A stretch of 64,000 bases of DNA from Janibacter cremeus (GCF_029395675.1 NZ_CP115184.1:930001-994000), one strand, 5' to 3'; shown: positions 43,610 through 52,490, counted from the first letter of the stretch. Notes: generated by a model from the sequence alone, not told the origin. A program made the numbers and translations.

Positions 43610-44512
43610 ATGAACGAGTCCGAGATCAGCACGAGGGCGGCAGCGATGACGACCGGCGAGGACGGCGGATTCCCTGCGCAGCAGCAGGAGCTGCCGGGGT
43701 CGAGCGCCCGGATGGAACCGGTCCCGGACCACGGCGAGGAGACGTGGGTCGGCTCCGGTCGCCTGCAGGGGATGCGGGCGCTGATCACCGGCGGGGACTC
43801 GGGGATCGGTCGAGCCGTGGCCATCGCCTTCGCCCGGGAGGGCGCTGACGTGGCGCTGTCCTACCTGCCCGAGGAGCAGGAGGACGCGGAGGCCACCGCG
43901 GACTGGGTCCGTGATGCCGGGCGGGAGGTCGTCCTGTGCCCGGGTGACCTGCAGTCCCAGCAGGTGTGCGCCGACGTCGTCGCGAGCACCGTGTCGGGGT
44001 TGGGCGGGATCGACGTCCTCGTCAACAACGCAGGGGTGCAGATGGCCCGGGACCAGGGGATCGAGGACATCTCCGACGAGCGTCTCGACCGGGTCTTCAA
44101 GACCAACCTCTACGCACTCTTCTGGATGACGCGGGCGGCCCTGCCGCACCTCGGTCGAGGGTCGAGCATCATCAACGTCAGCTCCATCCAGGCCTTCGAG
44201 CCCTCGCCGTCGTTGTTGGACTACGCATCGACCAAGGCGGCGATCAACAACTTCACCGTCAACCTCGCGGCCGAGGTGGGCGAGCGCGGCATCCGGGTCA
44301 ACGCCGTCGCTCCCGGGCCCATCTGGACCCCGCTCCAGCCGGCCACCCAGCCCGAGAAGAAGATCAAGGCATTCGGAGCCGACACGCCCCTCGGGCGAGC
44401 GGGGCAGCCGGGCGAGCTGGCCGGGGCCTTCGTCTACCTGGCCTCACCGGCGGAGGCGAGCTATGTCTCCGGCACGGTCCTGGGCGTCACCGGCGGCAAG
44501 CCCGTCTTCTGA
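43610..44512 (+). CDS. SDR-family oxidoreductase (YghA-like)
   Basis: A 300-residue classical short-chain dehydrogenase with an N-terminal extension of about 50 residues. Cofactor loop ITGGDSGIGRAVA, the NNAG motif and catalytic residues in NVSSIQAFEPSPSLLDYAST and K are present. The extension (LPGSSARMEPVPDHGEETWV) and sequence pattern match YghA/YhxC-type SDRs, which are often general-stress proteins. ATG 43610 follows AAGGAGGA. The substrate is unknown. A SigF/SigB-like promoter upstream agrees with a stress role. Confidence 0.88.
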   Translation: MNESEISTRAAAMTTGEDGGFPAQQQELPGSSARMEPVPDHGEETWVGSGRLQGMRALITGGDSGIGRAVAIAFAREGADVALSYLPEEQEDAEATADWVRDAGREVVLCPGDLQSQQVCADVVASTVSGLGGIDVLVNNAGVQMARDQGIEDISDERLDRVFKTNLYALFWMTRAALPHLGRGSSIINVSSIQAFEPSPSLLDYASTKAAINNFTVNLAAEVGERGIRVNAVAPGPIWTPLQPATQPEKKIKAFGADTPLGRAGQPGELAGAFVYLASPAEASYVSGTVLGVTGGKPVF

Positions 44513-44517
44513 GGCGC

Positions 44518-45798
44518 TCAGGAGGCGGCGACTGCGTCGCCGGTCGACCGGCGCGCGCGGACGCCCAGGATGGCCGCGCCGCAGACGGCTGCGGTGAAGG
44601 AGCCCAGGAGGACCCCGATCTTCACGTGCTCGTCGGCGACGCTGGAGCTGCCGAAGGCGAGCTCACCCACGAGCAGCGAGACGGTGAACCCGACACCGGC
44701 GACGAACCCCATCCCGACCATGTCGGGCCAGCTCAGGTCCGAGTCCAGCTGGAAGGCGGGGAGCCGGCTGAGCAGGAAGGTGGTCCCGACGATGCCGATC
44801 GGCTTGCCCACGACGAGACCGAGGATGATGCCGATGGTGATCGGGTCCTGCAGCGCCTTGGTCATCCCCGCGATCCCGCCGACCGTGACGCCGGCGGAGA
44901 AGAAGGCGAAGACCGGCACGGCCACGAGGGTGGAGAAGATGCCCCACTGGTCCGCCAGGTAGGCAGTGAGCCCGTTGTAGACCGGCTCGCCCTCCTCGGT
45001 CGTGTAGCTGAGCACCCGGGCTCGGGCCGTGGCCACGACCGGCACGGTGAAGCCGAGAAGGACTCCCGCCACGGTGGCGTGGATCCCCGAGAGGTGCACC
45101 AGGGCCCAGGTGGCGAAGCCCAGGGGCACCAGGAGCCACCAGGCGAGCACCCCGCGCTGGACGAGAACCGTGAAGAGTGCCAGCGGGACGAGTGCGAGCA
45201 ACAGCCACTGCAGCTGCAGTCCCTGGGCGTAGAAGACGGCGATGATCGTGATCGCGATGAGGTCGTCGACGATCGCCAGGGTGAGCAGGAAGACCCGCAG
45301 CGCCGACGGGAGGCCGCGAGCCACCACGGCCAGGACCGCCACGGCGAAGGCGATGTCGGTGGCGGTCGGGATCGCCCAGCCCTGCAGCGCCTCGCCCCCG
45401 GCGGACATGGTGATGGCGAAGTAGATCGCTGCCGGGACGATGACGCCACCAGCCGCCGCAGCGATCGGCAGGGCGGCCGTCTTCGGGTCGCGCAGCTTGC
45501 CCGCGACGAACTCCTCCTTCAGCTCCAGACCGACGACGAAGAAGAAGATCGCCAGCAGGCCGTCAGCGGCCCACTCCCCGACGGACAGGTCGAGGTGGAG
45601 CGCCGACGGGCCGAGGTGGGTGTCCCTCAGGGACTCGTACATCTCGACGGCAGGAGTGTTGGCACACACCAGGGCGAACACCGTCGCCACGAGAAGGAGG
45701 CCGCCGCCGAAGGCGTCGCTGCGGGCGTTCTCGCGGACACCGCGCCACAGCTCGTGGGGCGCGAGCCTGCTCGTGGAGGTCGTCTCGGGATCGGTCAT
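44518..45798 (-). CDS. nhaA: Na+/H+ antiporter NhaA
   Basis: A 426-residue membrane antiporter with about 12 helices. The transport-site Asp pair lies in LAIVDDLIAITI, and FFFVVGLELKEEFVAGKLRD, ATDIAFAVAVLAV and HATVAGVLLGF are family segments. It exchanges sodium for protons, giving pH and salt tolerance. The ATG is at 45798; a TACACT element (45907-45902) about 100 nt upstream is a candidate -10. With the ectoine genes nearby it contributes to a local salt-stress set. The stop lies 5 bases from the convergent SDR stop. Confidence 0.95.
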   Translation of the reverse strand: MTDPETTSTSRLAPHELWRGVRENARSDAFGGGLLLVATVFALVCANTPAVEMYESLRDTHLGPSALHLDLSVGEWAADGLLAIFFFVVGLELKEEFVAGKLRDPKTAALPIAAAAGGVIVPAAIYFAITMSAGGEALQGWAIPTATDIAFAVAVLAVVARGLPSALRVFLLTLAIVDDLIAITIIAVFYAQGLQLQWLLLALVPLALFTVLVQRGVLAWWLLVPLGFATWALVHLSGIHATVAGVLLGFTVPVVATARARVLSYTTEEGEPVYNGLTAYLADQWGIFSTLVAVPVFAFFSAGVTVGGIAGMTKALQDPITIGIILGLVVGKPIGIVGTTFLLSRLPAFQLDSDLSWPDMVGMGFVAGVGFTVSLLVGELAFGSSSVADEHVKIGVLLGSFTAAVCGAAILGVRARRSTGDAVAAS

Positions 45799-45960
45799 GG
45801 GGACCCGGCTTTCACGAGGTGCGGACGAGGACGGCGGGCTGCTCCCCGGAGCATGGGGGAGGGCGCTTGGTACACGTCGTCGTGGGGGCGATCACAGGCC
45901 GAGTGTACGGGGTGGCCTCCGGCGTGCCCGGGAGCGACGTCGGCTCGGTGCCGGACCGTG

Positions 45961-46584
45961 TCAGCGGACGGGGACCCGCCGTAGCTGCTCTGCATCCAGC
46001 ACCGGCAACCGGTACTCGTCACGCAGCATGTCGAGGGCGAGCTCGTGCAGCTCCGGTCGGTGCGATCCGATCGCATCGCGCACCAGGACCACCTCGAGCT
46101 GGACGGCGAAGGCGTGGGCGGCCGTCGCCGCGACGCACGTGTGGGTCGACACCCCGACGACCACGAGTGCGTCGAGGCCCAGCCCGGCGACGATCTCGTG
46201 CAGATCGGTGCCGATGAAGGCGTCATCGCGGGTCTTGACCACCGTCGTGGCGTCGCCGAGGTCGAGCTCGTGGAGGGTGGCGGTGTGCGCGTCGCCCTCG
46301 AAGAGGTAACCCTGCTCGTCCTCGAGCATGTTCAGTGTCCAGGTCGAGCGGTCCCTCCGGTGCTGCGTGACCACGTTGATCACCGGCAGCCCCAGATCAC
46401 GCGCCCACGCGAGGACGGTCTCGCAGTGGGCGACGATCTGTTGCCGGCGCTCCTTGAGCGCGGCCGCCTCGAAGTAGGCCTCTTGCATGTCGATGACGAC
46501 GACGCCGGTGCGGTCGGGGCGCCCGCGCCAGGGCGCGGCCCCCCGGGCGTTGTCGTCGTGGGTCGATGTCTGTTGGTCGTTCAC
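45961..46584 (-). CDS. Isochorismatase-family cysteine hydrolase
   Basis: A 207-residue cysteine hydrolase. The catalytic triad is visible as Asp in VVVIDMQEAY, Lys in VVKTRDDAF and Cys in GVSTHTCVAATA. Family members hydrolyse nicotinamide, isochorismate, carbamoyl or similar groups; the substrate here is unknown. The GTG at 46584 is 7 nt after TACCTT (46597-46592), so a leaderless start is chosen over longer in-frame starts. A terminator separates it from ectC, so it is not part of the ectoine operon. Confidence 0.85.
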   Translation of the reverse strand: MNDQQTSTHDDNARGAAPWRGRPDRTGVVVIDMQEAYFEAAALKERRQQIVAHCETVLAWARDLGLPVINVVTQHRRDRSTWTLNMLEDEQGYLFEGDAHTATLHELDLGDATTVVKTRDDAFIGTDLHEIVAGLGLDALVVVGVSTHTCVAATAAHAFAVQLEVVLVRDAIGSHRPELHELALDMLRDEYRLPVLDAEQLRRVPVR

Positions 46585-46597
46585 GGGGGAGAAGGTA
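46582..46597 (-). promoter_or_regulatory. Leaderless promoter of the cysteine hydrolase gene
   Basis: On the minus strand TACCTT (46597-46592) is followed by 7 nt and the GTG at 46584. No Shine-Dalgarno sequence is present. Confidence 0.5.
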
Positions 46598-46652
46598 CCC
46601 AGTGGAGCCCCGCTCATGTGTACCGGCACATCGGTCGGACCGCGGGGACGGG

Positions 46653-46695
46653 ATGACGAAGGGGGCGGGCCGCGCGGCCCCGCCCCCTTCGTCAT
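46653..46695. terminator. Terminator after ectC
   Basis: A perfect 17-bp stem (46653-46669 with 46679-46695) closes a 9-nt loop directly after the ectC stop codon on the minus strand. It is one of the strongest hairpins in the window. Confidence 0.85.
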
Positions 46696-46705
46696 GTCGT
46701 CGTGA

Positions 46706-47101
46706 TCAGTCCTCGGTGAGGGAGAGGGCCGGGTACACGCCGTTCTCGTCGTGGACCTCGCGACCCGTGACCGGTGGGTTGAAGACGCACGCGCAGTGGA
46801 TCTCCTCCTCGACGGTCACGGTGTGCTTGTCCGCGTCGTCGAGCATGTACATCACGCCCGGCTCGAGGGGGTACGTCTCGCCGGTGTCGCGGTCGGTCAG
46901 CGTCCCCTTGCCCTGGTAGACGTACACGGCCTCGACGTGGTTGGCGTACCAGAAGTCGGACGACGTCCCCGCCTTCAGGATCGTGATGTGGAAGCTGAAG
47001 CCGACCTTGTCCTTGGCCAGGACCATGCGGCGACTCTGCCAGTTGCCGTGGACGATGTCGTACTCGGTGCCGTCGAGGTCGTTGACGTTGACAACCTTCA
47101 T
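46706..47101 (-). CDS. ectC: L-ectoine synthase
   Basis: A 131-residue cupin that cyclises N-gamma-acetyl-diaminobutyrate to ectoine. The start MKVVNVNDLDGTEYDIVHGN, the SFHITILKAGTSSDFWYANH cupin strand pair and the Glu/His-bearing HVEAVYVYQGKGTL are typical of EctC. It is the last gene of ectABC; the gap from ectB is 39 bases. A strong terminator follows and no ectD hydroxylase gene is present, so hydroxyectoine would not be made from this locus. Confidence 0.97.
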   Translation of the reverse strand: MKVVNVNDLDGTEYDIVHGNWQSRRMVLAKDKVGFSFHITILKAGTSSDFWYANHVEAVYVYQGKGTLTDRDTGETYPLEPGVMYMLDDADKHTVTVEEEIHCACVFNPPVTGREVHDENGVYPALSLTED

Positions 47102-47140
47102 CGGGATCTCCTTGTCTCGTAAGTGTGGTGGTGGGAAGGC

Positions 47141-48421
47141 TCAGGCCGTGGTGCGCTCGGGTGCACCCAGGACCTCGCGGGTCGCGTCCTCGAGCTGGTC
47201 CAGGCCTGCGGCCAGCTCGTCCTCGGTGATCGTCAGCGGAGGCATGATCTTGACGACCTCGCTGGACGGGCCGGAGGTCTCGACCAGGAGCTTGCGCGTG
47301 AACGCGGCCTTCGCGATCTTCTCCGCGACCTCGACGTCGCGGAAGGCGACGCCGGAGAGCAGGCCGCGGCCACGCAGCTCGCTGCCCTCGGCCAGACCGG
47401 CGAGGACCTCGAGACGCGAGCGCAGCTGCTCGCTCCGCGCGGCGATGTTGCGCTCCAGGGTGTCGTCGGCCCAGTAGGTGCGCAGCGCCTTGGCACCGGT
47501 GACGAAGGCGGGGTTGTGACCGCGGAAGGTGCCGTTGTGCTCGCCCGGCTCCCAGTCGTCGATCTCCGGCTTCATCAGGGTCAGCGCCATGGGCAGTCCG
47601 TACCCGGAGATGGACTTGCTCAGGGTGATGATGTCCGGGTCGAGGCCGAACTCCTCGAAGGAGAAGAACGTGCCGGTGCGGCCGCAGCCGGCCTGGACGT
47701 CGTCGACGATCAGCAGGACCTTGTACTCGCGGCACAGCTCCTGCAGCTCCTTGAGCCACTGGCCGCGGGCGGCCTTGAGGCCACCCTCGCCCTGGACGGA
47801 CTCCACGATGACCGCGGCGGGCAGGTTGGTGCCCGAGCCGCTGTCGGCCCAGATGCGCTTGAGCCAGGCGAAGTCCGAGGTCTCCCCGAGGAGGTAGTCG
47901 TCGTAGGGGGCCGACGTCGCGTGGTAGAGGGGGGTCCCCGCGCCGGCGCGCTTGAAGGCGTTCCCGGTCACGGCCAGGGAGCCGAGCGTCATGCCGTGGA
48001 AGGCGTTGGTGAAGTGGACGACGTCCTCACGCCCGGTCGCCTTGCGAGCGGTCTTGAGCGCGGTCTCGACGGCATTGGTGCCGGTGGGGCCGGGGAACTG
48101 GATCTTGTGCGTCATCCCGCGCGGCGCGAGGATGATCTCGGTGAACGCCTCGAGGAACTCGCGCTTGGCCCGGGTGTACATGTCCATGGAGTGGGTGACC
48201 CCGTCCGAGGAGATGTACTCGAGCAGCGCCTCCTTGAGCACGTCGTTGTTGTGCCCGTAGTTGAGGGCGCCCGCACCGGAGAAGAAGTCGGTGTAGCGCT
48301 CACCGTCCTCGGTGTACTGGTACGGACCCTTGGCCGTGTCGAACACCACGGGCCAGTTGCGGCAGTAGCTGCGCACCTCCGACTCGCGCGTGGTGAAGAT
48401 GTCCGTGTTGGCAGCGTTCAT
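47141..48421 (-). CDS. ectB: Diaminobutyrate-2-oxoglutarate transaminase
   Basis: A 426-residue fold-type I aminotransferase. Key regions: FFSGAGALNYGHN near the start, PGPTGTNAVETALKTARKATG for cofactor phosphate contact, IVDDVQAGCGRTGTFFSFEE with the PLP Asp, and ITLSKSISGYGLPM with the Schiff-base lysine. It makes L-2,4-diaminobutyrate from aspartate semialdehyde in ectoine synthesis. ATG 48421 follows GGAAGGAC. It lies between ectA and ectC in one operon. Confidence 0.97.
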   Translation of the reverse strand: MNAANTDIFTTRESEVRSYCRNWPVVFDTAKGPYQYTEDGERYTDFFSGAGALNYGHNNDVLKEALLEYISSDGVTHSMDMYTRAKREFLEAFTEIILAPRGMTHKIQFPGPTGTNAVETALKTARKATGREDVVHFTNAFHGMTLGSLAVTGNAFKRAGAGTPLYHATSAPYDDYLLGETSDFAWLKRIWADSGSGTNLPAAVIVESVQGEGGLKAARGQWLKELQELCREYKVLLIVDDVQAGCGRTGTFFSFEEFGLDPDIITLSKSISGYGLPMALTLMKPEIDDWEPGEHNGTFRGHNPAFVTGAKALRTYWADDTLERNIAARSEQLRSRLEVLAGLAEGSELRGRGLLSGVAFRDVEVAEKIAKAAFTRKLLVETSGPSSEVVKIMPPLTITEDELAAGLDQLEDATREVLGAPERTTA

Positions 48422-48477
48422 GGTTGTCCTTCCGGTGGACGGGTCAGTGGAGAGGTCTGTCGTGGGCTGAGCCGGGT

Positions 48478-48993
48478 TCAGAACGGTCCGATGCGGTGCA
48501 GCACCTCCGGCTCGTGCCCCTCGTCGGGGAAGTGCTCCCGCTCGAACAGGGCGATCTCCTCGTGCTCGGCCCCACGCTTGCGCGCGAACGCACCGAACAG
48601 CGCGCGGGAGGCGGCGTTGTCGTCGGTGATCGTCGTCTCGAGCGAGGTCACGCCCGGCACGGTGTCGGCGAGGTGGTCGAGCATCCGTCCGGCCAGGCCG
48701 TGGCCACGCTGGTCGGAGTCGACGGCCACCTGCCACACCATGAGGGTGTGGGGGGCGTCGGGACGGATGTAGCCGCTGACGAATCCGACGACCTCCCCAT
48801 CGCGCTCGGTCACGACGCTCGTCGCGGCGAAGTCCCGCGCCCACAGCAGGTAGGCGTAGGAGGTGTTGAGGTCGAGCGTGCGGGAGTCCTTGGCCACGCG
48901 CCACATGGCGCCACCGTCCGCGATGGTCGGTGTGCGCAGGACGAAGGGGGACTCGTCCGGGGGCTGTTGGTCTTGAGCTGCGTCGATGGTCAC
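48478..48993 (-). CDS. ectA: Diaminobutyrate acetyltransferase
   Basis: A 171-residue GNAT-fold enzyme that acetylates diaminobutyrate. Recognisable EctA segments: FVLRTPTIADGGAMWRVAKD, LDLNTSYAYLLWARDFAATS and the acetyl-CoA loop QVAVDSDQRGHGLAGRML. GTG 48993 is chosen because TAGGTT lies exactly 7 nt before it; the ATG at 49002 would overlap the promoter. It is the first gene of ectABC, so translation of the osmolyte operon begins on a leaderless message. Confidence 0.95.
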   Translation of the reverse strand: MTIDAAQDQQPPDESPFVLRTPTIADGGAMWRVAKDSRTLDLNTSYAYLLWARDFAATSVVTERDGEVVGFVSGYIRPDAPHTLMVWQVAVDSDQRGHGLAGRMLDHLADTVPGVTSLETTITDDNAASRALFGAFARKRGAEHEEIALFEREHFPDEGHEPEVLHRIGPF

Positions 48994-49054
48994 CTGTTTC
49001 AACCTAACGTGACCAGCGCACAGATCAAGTCAGGGTTTCGGTCAGGTAACGAAA
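48994..49054 (-). promoter_or_regulatory. ectABC promoter with an upstream inverted repeat
   Basis: On the minus strand TTGATC (49028-49023), 16 bp, TAGGTT (49006-49001), 7 nt, GTG. Immediately upstream is TTTCG-N9-CGAAA (49036-49040, 49050-49054), a candidate activator or repressor site. The surrounding 49003-49085 is AT-richer than the rest. Confidence 0.6.
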
Positions 49055-49120
49055 TGACTTGCGGCTCAACGGAACTCGATAAATCGTGAAAAAGGCCACC
49101 TGACCGTGTCCGGGTGCGCC

Positions 49121-50266
49121 TCATCGGTCCGCGGGCTGCTCGAGTGCCTTCGCCATCCGGCGCACCGCCTCGTCGAGGACCTCCGGCGAGGCGGCGAAGT
49201 TCAGGCGGACGTGGCCGCGTCCGGCACCGAAGGGCAGGCCCGAGTTGAACGCGACCCGTCCGTGTCGGAGGAAGTGGGCGGCGGGGTCGTCCCCGAGGTC
49301 GAGTGCGCGGCAGTCCAGCCACGCGAGGTAGGTCGCCTCGCCGGGTCGCCACCTGATCTCGGGCAGGTGTTCGGCGAGCAGGTCACCGAGCAGGGACCTG
49401 TTCGCGGTGAGGTCGGAGACCAGCTCGGCAAGCCATTCCTGGCCCTCGTCCATGGCCGCGATGTGCGCTCGGACACCGGCATGGCTGGCGGTGTGGGCCA
49501 GGTACCGGGGCACACCGCGGACCGCTGCGGAGGCATCCGGCCCGCCGACGACCGCCGCCGCCTTCAGACCGGCGAGGTTCCACCCCTTCGCCGGTGAGAT
49601 CACGCTGAGCGCCCCGGCTGCCTCCGGGATCGACACGACGGGGGTGAACTGCGCCCCCGGGAGCACCAGCGGCGCATGGACCTCGTCGCTGATGACGGCC
49701 ACCCCGTGCCGCTCCGCGGCCGTGGCCAGGTCGGTGAGCTCGGCCGCGGTCGGCACGGTGCCGGTGGGGTTGTGCGGGTTCGACAGCAGGACGGCGCCGC
49801 GCCCGGGGGAGGAGGCGAATGCCGCCTCCAGCGCCGGTACGTCGTAGCGACCCGCCGCGGTCAGCTCGACCTCGACCTTCCGCCGGCCGGTCGCCGCCAC
49901 CACCGAGTGGAACGGCGGGTAGACGGGCACCGTGATGTACACGGGGTCGTCGGGGTCGGTGAGGGAGAGGATCGCCGCCCTGACCCCGCTCATGGCATCG
50001 GTGACCAGCGCCATCCGGGAGGGATCGACCGGTGCGGACCACCGGGCGTACCAGCGGGCCACCGCTTCGAGGTAGGGGGCCGTGACGGGGTACCCGAGGT
50101 CTCCGTCGGTGACGAGCCGCCGGATCTCCGCAGCCACGGGTGGTGCCGGCATGACGTCCATCTCGGCGACCCACAGCGGGAGCACGTCGGGGTCGTGGTG
50201 CCGCCACTTGATGCTCGTGCGCCGTCGACAGGTGGTCTCGTCGTGGATCAGGAGATGACGCTGCAT
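49121..50266 (-). CDS. MalY/PatB-type PLP aminotransferase (possible C-S lyase)
   Basis: A 381-residue class I/II aminotransferase-like protein. LPLWVAEMDVMPAPPV is the start pattern of MalY/PatB cystathionine beta-lyase-like enzymes. SNPHNPTGTV, VISDEVHAPLV and the PLP lysine in SPAKGWNLAG are seen. Members cleave C-S bonds or transaminate; the substrate is not decided by sequence. ATG 50266 is chosen from the conserved start. It diverges from the DUF881 gene with 41 bp between the start codons. Confidence 0.88.
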   Translation of the reverse strand: MQRHLLIHDETTCRRRTSIKWRHHDPDVLPLWVAEMDVMPAPPVAAEIRRLVTDGDLGYPVTAPYLEAVARWYARWSAPVDPSRMALVTDAMSGVRAAILSLTDPDDPVYITVPVYPPFHSVVAATGRRKVEVELTAAGRYDVPALEAAFASSPGRGAVLLSNPHNPTGTVPTAAELTDLATAAERHGVAVISDEVHAPLVLPGAQFTPVVSIPEAAGALSVISPAKGWNLAGLKAAAVVGGPDASAAVRGVPRYLAHTASHAGVRAHIAAMDEGQEWLAELVSDLTANRSLLGDLLAEHLPEIRWRPGEATYLAWLDCRALDLGDDPAAHFLRHGRVAFNSGLPFGAGRGHVRLNFAASPEVLDEAVRRMAKALEQPADR

Positions 50267-50295
50267 GCACCCACTCTTGCACCGTGGGGACCGCC

Positions 50296-50310
50296 TAGTC
50301 TGGGGAGGTG
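50296..50310 (+). promoter_or_regulatory. Leaderless promoter of the DUF881 operon
   Basis: TAGTCT (50296-50301) is followed by 6 nt and GTG 50308. The purines between (GGGGAG) are too close to act as a ribosome binding site. Confidence 0.5.
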
Positions 50311-51315
50311 CGCACGACCGGTGCACTCGCGCCCATGACCGTCCAGCAGGGAGAGGAGCCTCTCGTGCGACCCGACGAGCCGCGCCCTCCCGTCGACGAG
50401 TCCGAGCTGGACTACGTCGAGACGAAGGGTGCCCACCCCCTCGCCCGCCGCCCCGACGCCTCCATGACCCTGCTGACCTCGATGCTCGAACGGCCGTTGG
50501 ACCCCGGCTACGCGGCCGCGGCGGAGCGGCGCGAGGCGGCCGGCCTGCCGCGCTCCAGCGGTACCCGCCGCCCGATGCTGATCGCGTGGCTGCTGCTCAT
50601 CGGCCTGATGATCGGGGTGAGCACGGCCGACCTGCGCGGCGACGACGGTGCACGCGCCGACGCCCGCGCCCGGCTGATCAGCCAGATCGAGGACCGTCAG
50701 GAGGCGGTCGAGGAGCGCGACGGCCGGATCCGGGAGCTGCGCGCGGAGATCGCCACCGCCACCGCACTGCTGGACCCCGACCTCGTGGGCGCCCAGCAGG
50801 AGGGGGTCAGCGTCGCCAGCGGACTCGTCCCCGTGGCCGGTCCCGGCCTGCGCGTCACGCTCGATGATTCCCCCGACAGCCGCACGAGCGCCGACGGCGA
50901 CCCGAGGACCGGGATCAACGACGAGGGGCGAGTGCGCTCCAAGGACCTGCAGCTGATCACCAACGGACTGTGGAGCGCGGGTGCGGAGGCGATCGCCGTC
51001 AACGGGCAGCGACTGACGTCCAGGACCGCCATCCGCTTCGCCGGCGAGGCCATCCTCGTCAACTTCCGCCCGCTGACCCGTCCGTACACGATCGAGGCCA
51101 TCGGTGACCCGGAGCAGATGCAGACGAACTTCGCCGAGAGCTCGGCCGGCTCCTACATGACGGGGCTCCGCAGCAACTACGGCATCGAGACCACACTGAC
51201 CACGCAGGACGAGCTCGAGCTGCCCAGCGCCACCAACGTCCGCACCCGCGCGGCGACGGCCATCCCCTCGGGGGCGACGCCTCCGGTGACCCCCCTGAAG
51301 AAGGAGACCCCATGA
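50308..51315 (+). CDS. DUF881-family membrane protein (first copy)
   Basis: A 335-residue protein. After about 90 cytoplasmic residues comes one transmembrane helix (LIAWLLLIGLMIGVSTADL), a coiled-coil stretch (RLISQIEDRQEAVEERDGRI) and the DUF881 domain (GLRVTLDDSP, LQLITNGLWSAGAEAIAVNG, PYTIEAIGDPEQM). The fold is related to YlxX/YlxW-type division-cluster proteins; function unknown. It begins a gene order identical to M. tuberculosis Rv1823-Rv1830. GTG 50308 fits the leaderless promoter. A Thr/Pro/Ala tail ends it. Confidence 0.85.
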   Translation: MRTTGALAPMTVQQGEEPLVRPDEPRPPVDESELDYVETKGAHPLARRPDASMTLLTSMLERPLDPGYAAAAERREAAGLPRSSGTRRPMLIAWLLLIGLMIGVSTADLRGDDGARADARARLISQIEDRQEAVEERDGRIRELRAEIATATALLDPDLVGAQQEGVSVASGLVPVAGPGLRVTLDDSPDSRTSADGDPRTGINDEGRVRSKDLQLITNGLWSAGAEAIAVNGQRLTSRTAIRFAGEAILVNFRPLTRPYTIEAIGDPEQMQTNFAESSAGSYMTGLRSNYGIETTLTTQDELELPSATNVRTRAATAIPSGATPPVTPLKKETP

Positions 51316-51644
51316 TCCCCGCGTTCGGCCTGCTGGTCGGGATCATCCTCGGCCTCGTCCTGCAGCCCGATGTCCCCGTGTGGATGCAGCCGTACCTGCC
51401 CATCGCGGTCATCGCCGCCCTGGACGCGGTCTTCGGCGCCGTCCGTGCCACGCTGGACGGCATCTTCAACGACAAGGTCTTCGTCGTCAGCTTCCTGTCG
51501 AACGTCCTGGTGGCCGCCTTCATCGTCTTCTTGGGCGACCAGCTCGGCGTCGGCTCCCAGATGTCGACGGGGGTCGTGGTCATCCTCGGTGTGCGGATCT
51601 TCTCCAACGTGGCCTCCATCCGGCGGCACCTCTTCAAGGCATGA
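51312..51644 (+). CDS. sbp: Small basic protein, DUF1290 family
   Basis: A 110-residue membrane protein with about three hydrophobic helices (AFGLLVGIILGLVLQP, LPIAVIAALDAVFGAVRA, VSFLSNVLVAAFIVFLG) and the conserved ending GVRIFSNVASIRRHLF. It matches the Sbp/DUF1290 family found between two DUF881 genes and in Bacillus next to ftsA-ftsZ. Function unknown, with a division or envelope link proposed from location. It overlaps the upstream stop by 4 bases and the next start by 4. Confidence 0.88.
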   Translation: MIPAFGLLVGIILGLVLQPDVPVWMQPYLPIAVIAALDAVFGAVRATLDGIFNDKVFVVSFLSNVLVAAFIVFLGDQLGVGSQMSTGVVVILGVRIFSNVASIRRHLFKA

Positions 51645-52468
51645 GCGACGACATGGACGACAGCAGCGCCCAGGGCCCCGGTGCGACGGGGGAGGAGCCC
51701 GGCACGAAGCCCGCCGCAGGCTCCACGCGCAGCAGCAGGGCCTCCTGGCGCCGGATCTACCTGATGGCGCGCCCGCGACTGACGCGAGCCAATGTCTTCG
51801 CCCTCCTGCTCGCGTCGCTGCTCGGATTCGCCCTCGCCACCCAGGTGCGACAGACCCAGGCGGAGGGGCTGGAGGACCTGCGTCAGGACGAGCTGGTGCG
51901 CATCCTCGACGACGTCACCCAGAACGGCAGTCGCCTGGACGAGGAGATCGCCGAGCTGGAGGAGGCGCGTGACCGGCTCGCCAACAGCGAGGGCAACTCG
52001 CCGGAGGCGCTCGCCGCCGCCCGGGAGCGGGCCGAGACCCTTGGCATCCTGGCGGGCACCGAGCGGGCGACCGGGCCGGGGATCACCCTGCGCATCGAGG
52101 ACCACGGAGGCGAGGTCGACGCGGCAACCCTCCTGGACACCGTGCAGGAGCTGCGTGACGCGGGCGCCGAGGCCATGCAGGTCGGTGACGCGCGGATCAT
52201 CGCGAGCACGTGGTTCCGGGACAGCGAGGAGGGCGTCGTGGTCGACGGCAGGACCCTCGAGCCGCCGTACACCTTCGTCGTCATCGGTGACCCGCAGACG
52301 ATGAGCTCGGCCATGGAGATCCCCGGCGGTGTGTCCGAGTCGATCCGCAGCAAGGGCGGCGAGGTGACCGTGCACGAGTTCTCCTCGATCAACGTGGAGG
52401 CATTGCACTCCAATTCATCGCCTCGTTACGCTCAGCCCCACCCGGAGCCGACCGACGGCTTGCAGTGA
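51641..52468 (+). CDS. DUF881-family membrane protein (second copy)
   Basis: A 275-residue protein with a 45-residue cytoplasmic Ser/Gly-rich N-terminus, one transmembrane helix (ANVFALLLASLLGFALATQV), a coiled coil (DEEIAELEEARDRLANSEGN) and the DUF881 domain (GPGITLRIEDHGGEVDAATL, DAGAEAMQVGDARIIASTWF). It is a paralogue of the first DUF881 protein and probably partners with it and Sbp in the membrane. The ATG overlaps the sbp stop. gcvH follows after 22 bases. Confidence 0.87.
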   Translation: MSDDMDDSSAQGPGATGEEPGTKPAAGSTRSSRASWRRIYLMARPRLTRANVFALLLASLLGFALATQVRQTQAEGLEDLRQDELVRILDDVTQNGSRLDEEIAELEEARDRLANSEGNSPEALAAARERAETLGILAGTERATGPGITLRIEDHGGEVDAATLLDTVQELRDAGAEAMQVGDARIIASTWFRDSEEGVVVDGRTLEPPYTFVVIGDPQTMSSAMEIPGGVSESIRSKGGEVTVHEFSSINVEALHSNSSPRYAQPHPEPTDGLQ

Positions 52469-52490
52469 GCCGGGACAACGAAGGAGACAG

